Shown piece after piece: positions 63,332 to 64,000 of a DNA stretch of 64,000 bases. Location: the NCBI RefSeq assembly GCF_051014685.1, contig NC_135056.1, positions 4,030,001 through 4,094,000 on the forward strand, written 5' to 3'. Both the position numbers and the translations under genes were made by a program. The DNA is from Ptiloglossa arizonensis. Its lineage: Eukaryota > Arthropoda > Insecta > Hymenoptera > Colletidae. The first letter of the stretch is position 1. Every line of letters begins with the position of its first letter. A model generated the notes under the pieces. It had not been told where the DNA came from. It saw nothing but the letters and a program-made list of their open reading frames with translations, and made no database searches.

Positions 63332-64000
63332 TTAGGTGGACCGGAAAGTAATGTCGTTTCTGCGCATGTCACTATTTGATTGTCATTTGTCAGCTCATTG
63401 TGTACATTAAAGTCGTAGCAAAGACATTCTGAGGTTATAGTGACTTGTTTAGTTGTAAATAATTAAATTTAAAATTTTTCTTTACAATTTTGTGTGAAAT
63501 GGCCAGCCAAATACCAGAAGAGGTACATATCCGGCATTGCATGCTTTTTGAGTTTCGCAAGGGTAGTAACGCAACAGTTGCTACCAAAAACATTTGCGAT
63601 GTTTATCCAAATGCATTAGACGTTCGTAAGTGCCAAAGGTGGTTTTCCAAGTTCAAATCCGGTAATTTTGATCTTTCCGACTCGTATCGATCAGGAAGAC
63701 CAACAACGTTAGACAATGACGTGTTAAGTGCGGAAGTGGAAGCAAATCCGTGTCAGACAATCGAGGAATTGTCAAACAGTCTTAACCAACCTTGGTCGAC
63801 CATCCAAGAACATTTGCAGCAGATTGGGAAAGTAAGCAGAGCAGGTGTTTGGGTCCCGCATAATCTGTCCGAAGAGAACAAGGCTAACCGATCCACCACA
63901 TGCAACTTATTGCTTCAACGGCACAATACAGAAGCGTTTTTTGATCGCTTGATCACCGGAGATGAAAAGTGGGTTCTTTATGATAATCCAAAACGCAAAA
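63332..64000 (+). mobile_element. mariner element, left part, cut by the window edge
   Basis: The terminal repeat begins TTAGGTGGACCGGAAAGTAA at 63332, directly after a TA (63330-63331), and resembles cecropia-type mariner ends. A leader of about 150 bp leads to the transposase frame at 63499. The right end lies outside the window. Confidence 0.9.
63499..64000 (+). CDS. mariner transposase, N-terminal 167 residues, frame intact
   Basis: DDE/D transposase of the mariner family, which binds the terminal repeats and cuts and pastes the element at TA sites. ATG at 63499 begins MASQIPEEVHIRHC; a helix-turn-helix DNA-binding region follows, including the KCQRWFSKFKSG and SYRSGRPT segments. The family signature WVPHNLSEENK and the first catalytic Asp155 in ITGDEKWVLYDN are present. 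No stop or frameshift occurs in the 502 visible bases, about half of the usual ~345 residues. The remaining catalytic residues are outside the window. Confidence 0.95.
   Translation, partial: MASQIPEEVHIRHCMLFEFRKGSNATVATKNICDVYPNALDVRKCQRWFSKFKSGNFDLSDSYRSGRPTTLDNDVLSAEVEANPCQTIEELSNSLNQPWSTIQEHLQQIGKVSRAGVWVPHNLSEENKANRSTTCNLLLQRHNTEAFFDRLITGDEKWVLYDNPKRK

Overview
The window looks like nuclear DNA of an insect, most likely a hymenopteran (bee-like). The whole stretch is very A+T rich. Genes are split by GT-AG introns that are full of small transposon remnants. The encoded proteins (a CYP2-clan P450, a NEDD8 protease, SLC16-type carriers) and the mariner and Jockey-like elements are insect-typical. 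The hymenopteran assignment is inference; no species marker is present. I see no bacterial-type operon, CRISPR array, rRNA or convincing tRNA gene.

Layout. 1-12.9 kb: no gene I can support; a GC-elevated block (3.2-4.2 kb), a trinucleotide microsatellite, one weak candidate secreted-peptide exon, a mariner-type terminus, a 1.27-kb hAT-like non-autonomous element and small foldbacks. 12.9-24.8 kb: a complete eight-exon cytochrome P450 (499 aa, + strand). Its introns hold a decayed second copy of its own exon 2 split by a TA-flanked MITE, a Jockey-like LINE relic on the opposite strand, a longer MITE of the same family and a long-TIR element. 24.8-31.1 kb: mostly repeats, including a ~270-bp foldback and one unassigned open reading frame. 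31.2-31.9 kb: an intronless SENP8/DEN1-type deneddylase. 32.9-37.1 kb: a cluster of long inverted repeats and an LTR-retrotransposon scrap with a primer binding site. 40.5-53.9 kb: a complete ten-exon monocarboxylate-transporter-like (MCT, SLC16) gene of 655 aa. 55.5-63.3 kb: the 5' nine exons of a second, tandem MCT paralogue. 63.3-64 kb: a mariner element with an intact open transposase frame running off the right edge, inserted at or next to the last visible MCT exon.

How the genes relate. The two MCT genes share strand, domain order and some intron positions, so they are probably a local duplication. They would be plasma-membrane carriers of monocarboxylates or similar small acids. The P450 is an ER-bound monooxygenase and SENP8 a cytosolic or nuclear cysteine protease; neither is functionally tied to the MCTs by anything in the sequence. 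The strongest unusual points are the MITE-split ghost exon inside the P450, the mariner junction in the second MCT gene, a competing splice donor plus a near-perfect hairpin in the first MCT gene, and the density of foldback elements. I found no clearly new biological system.
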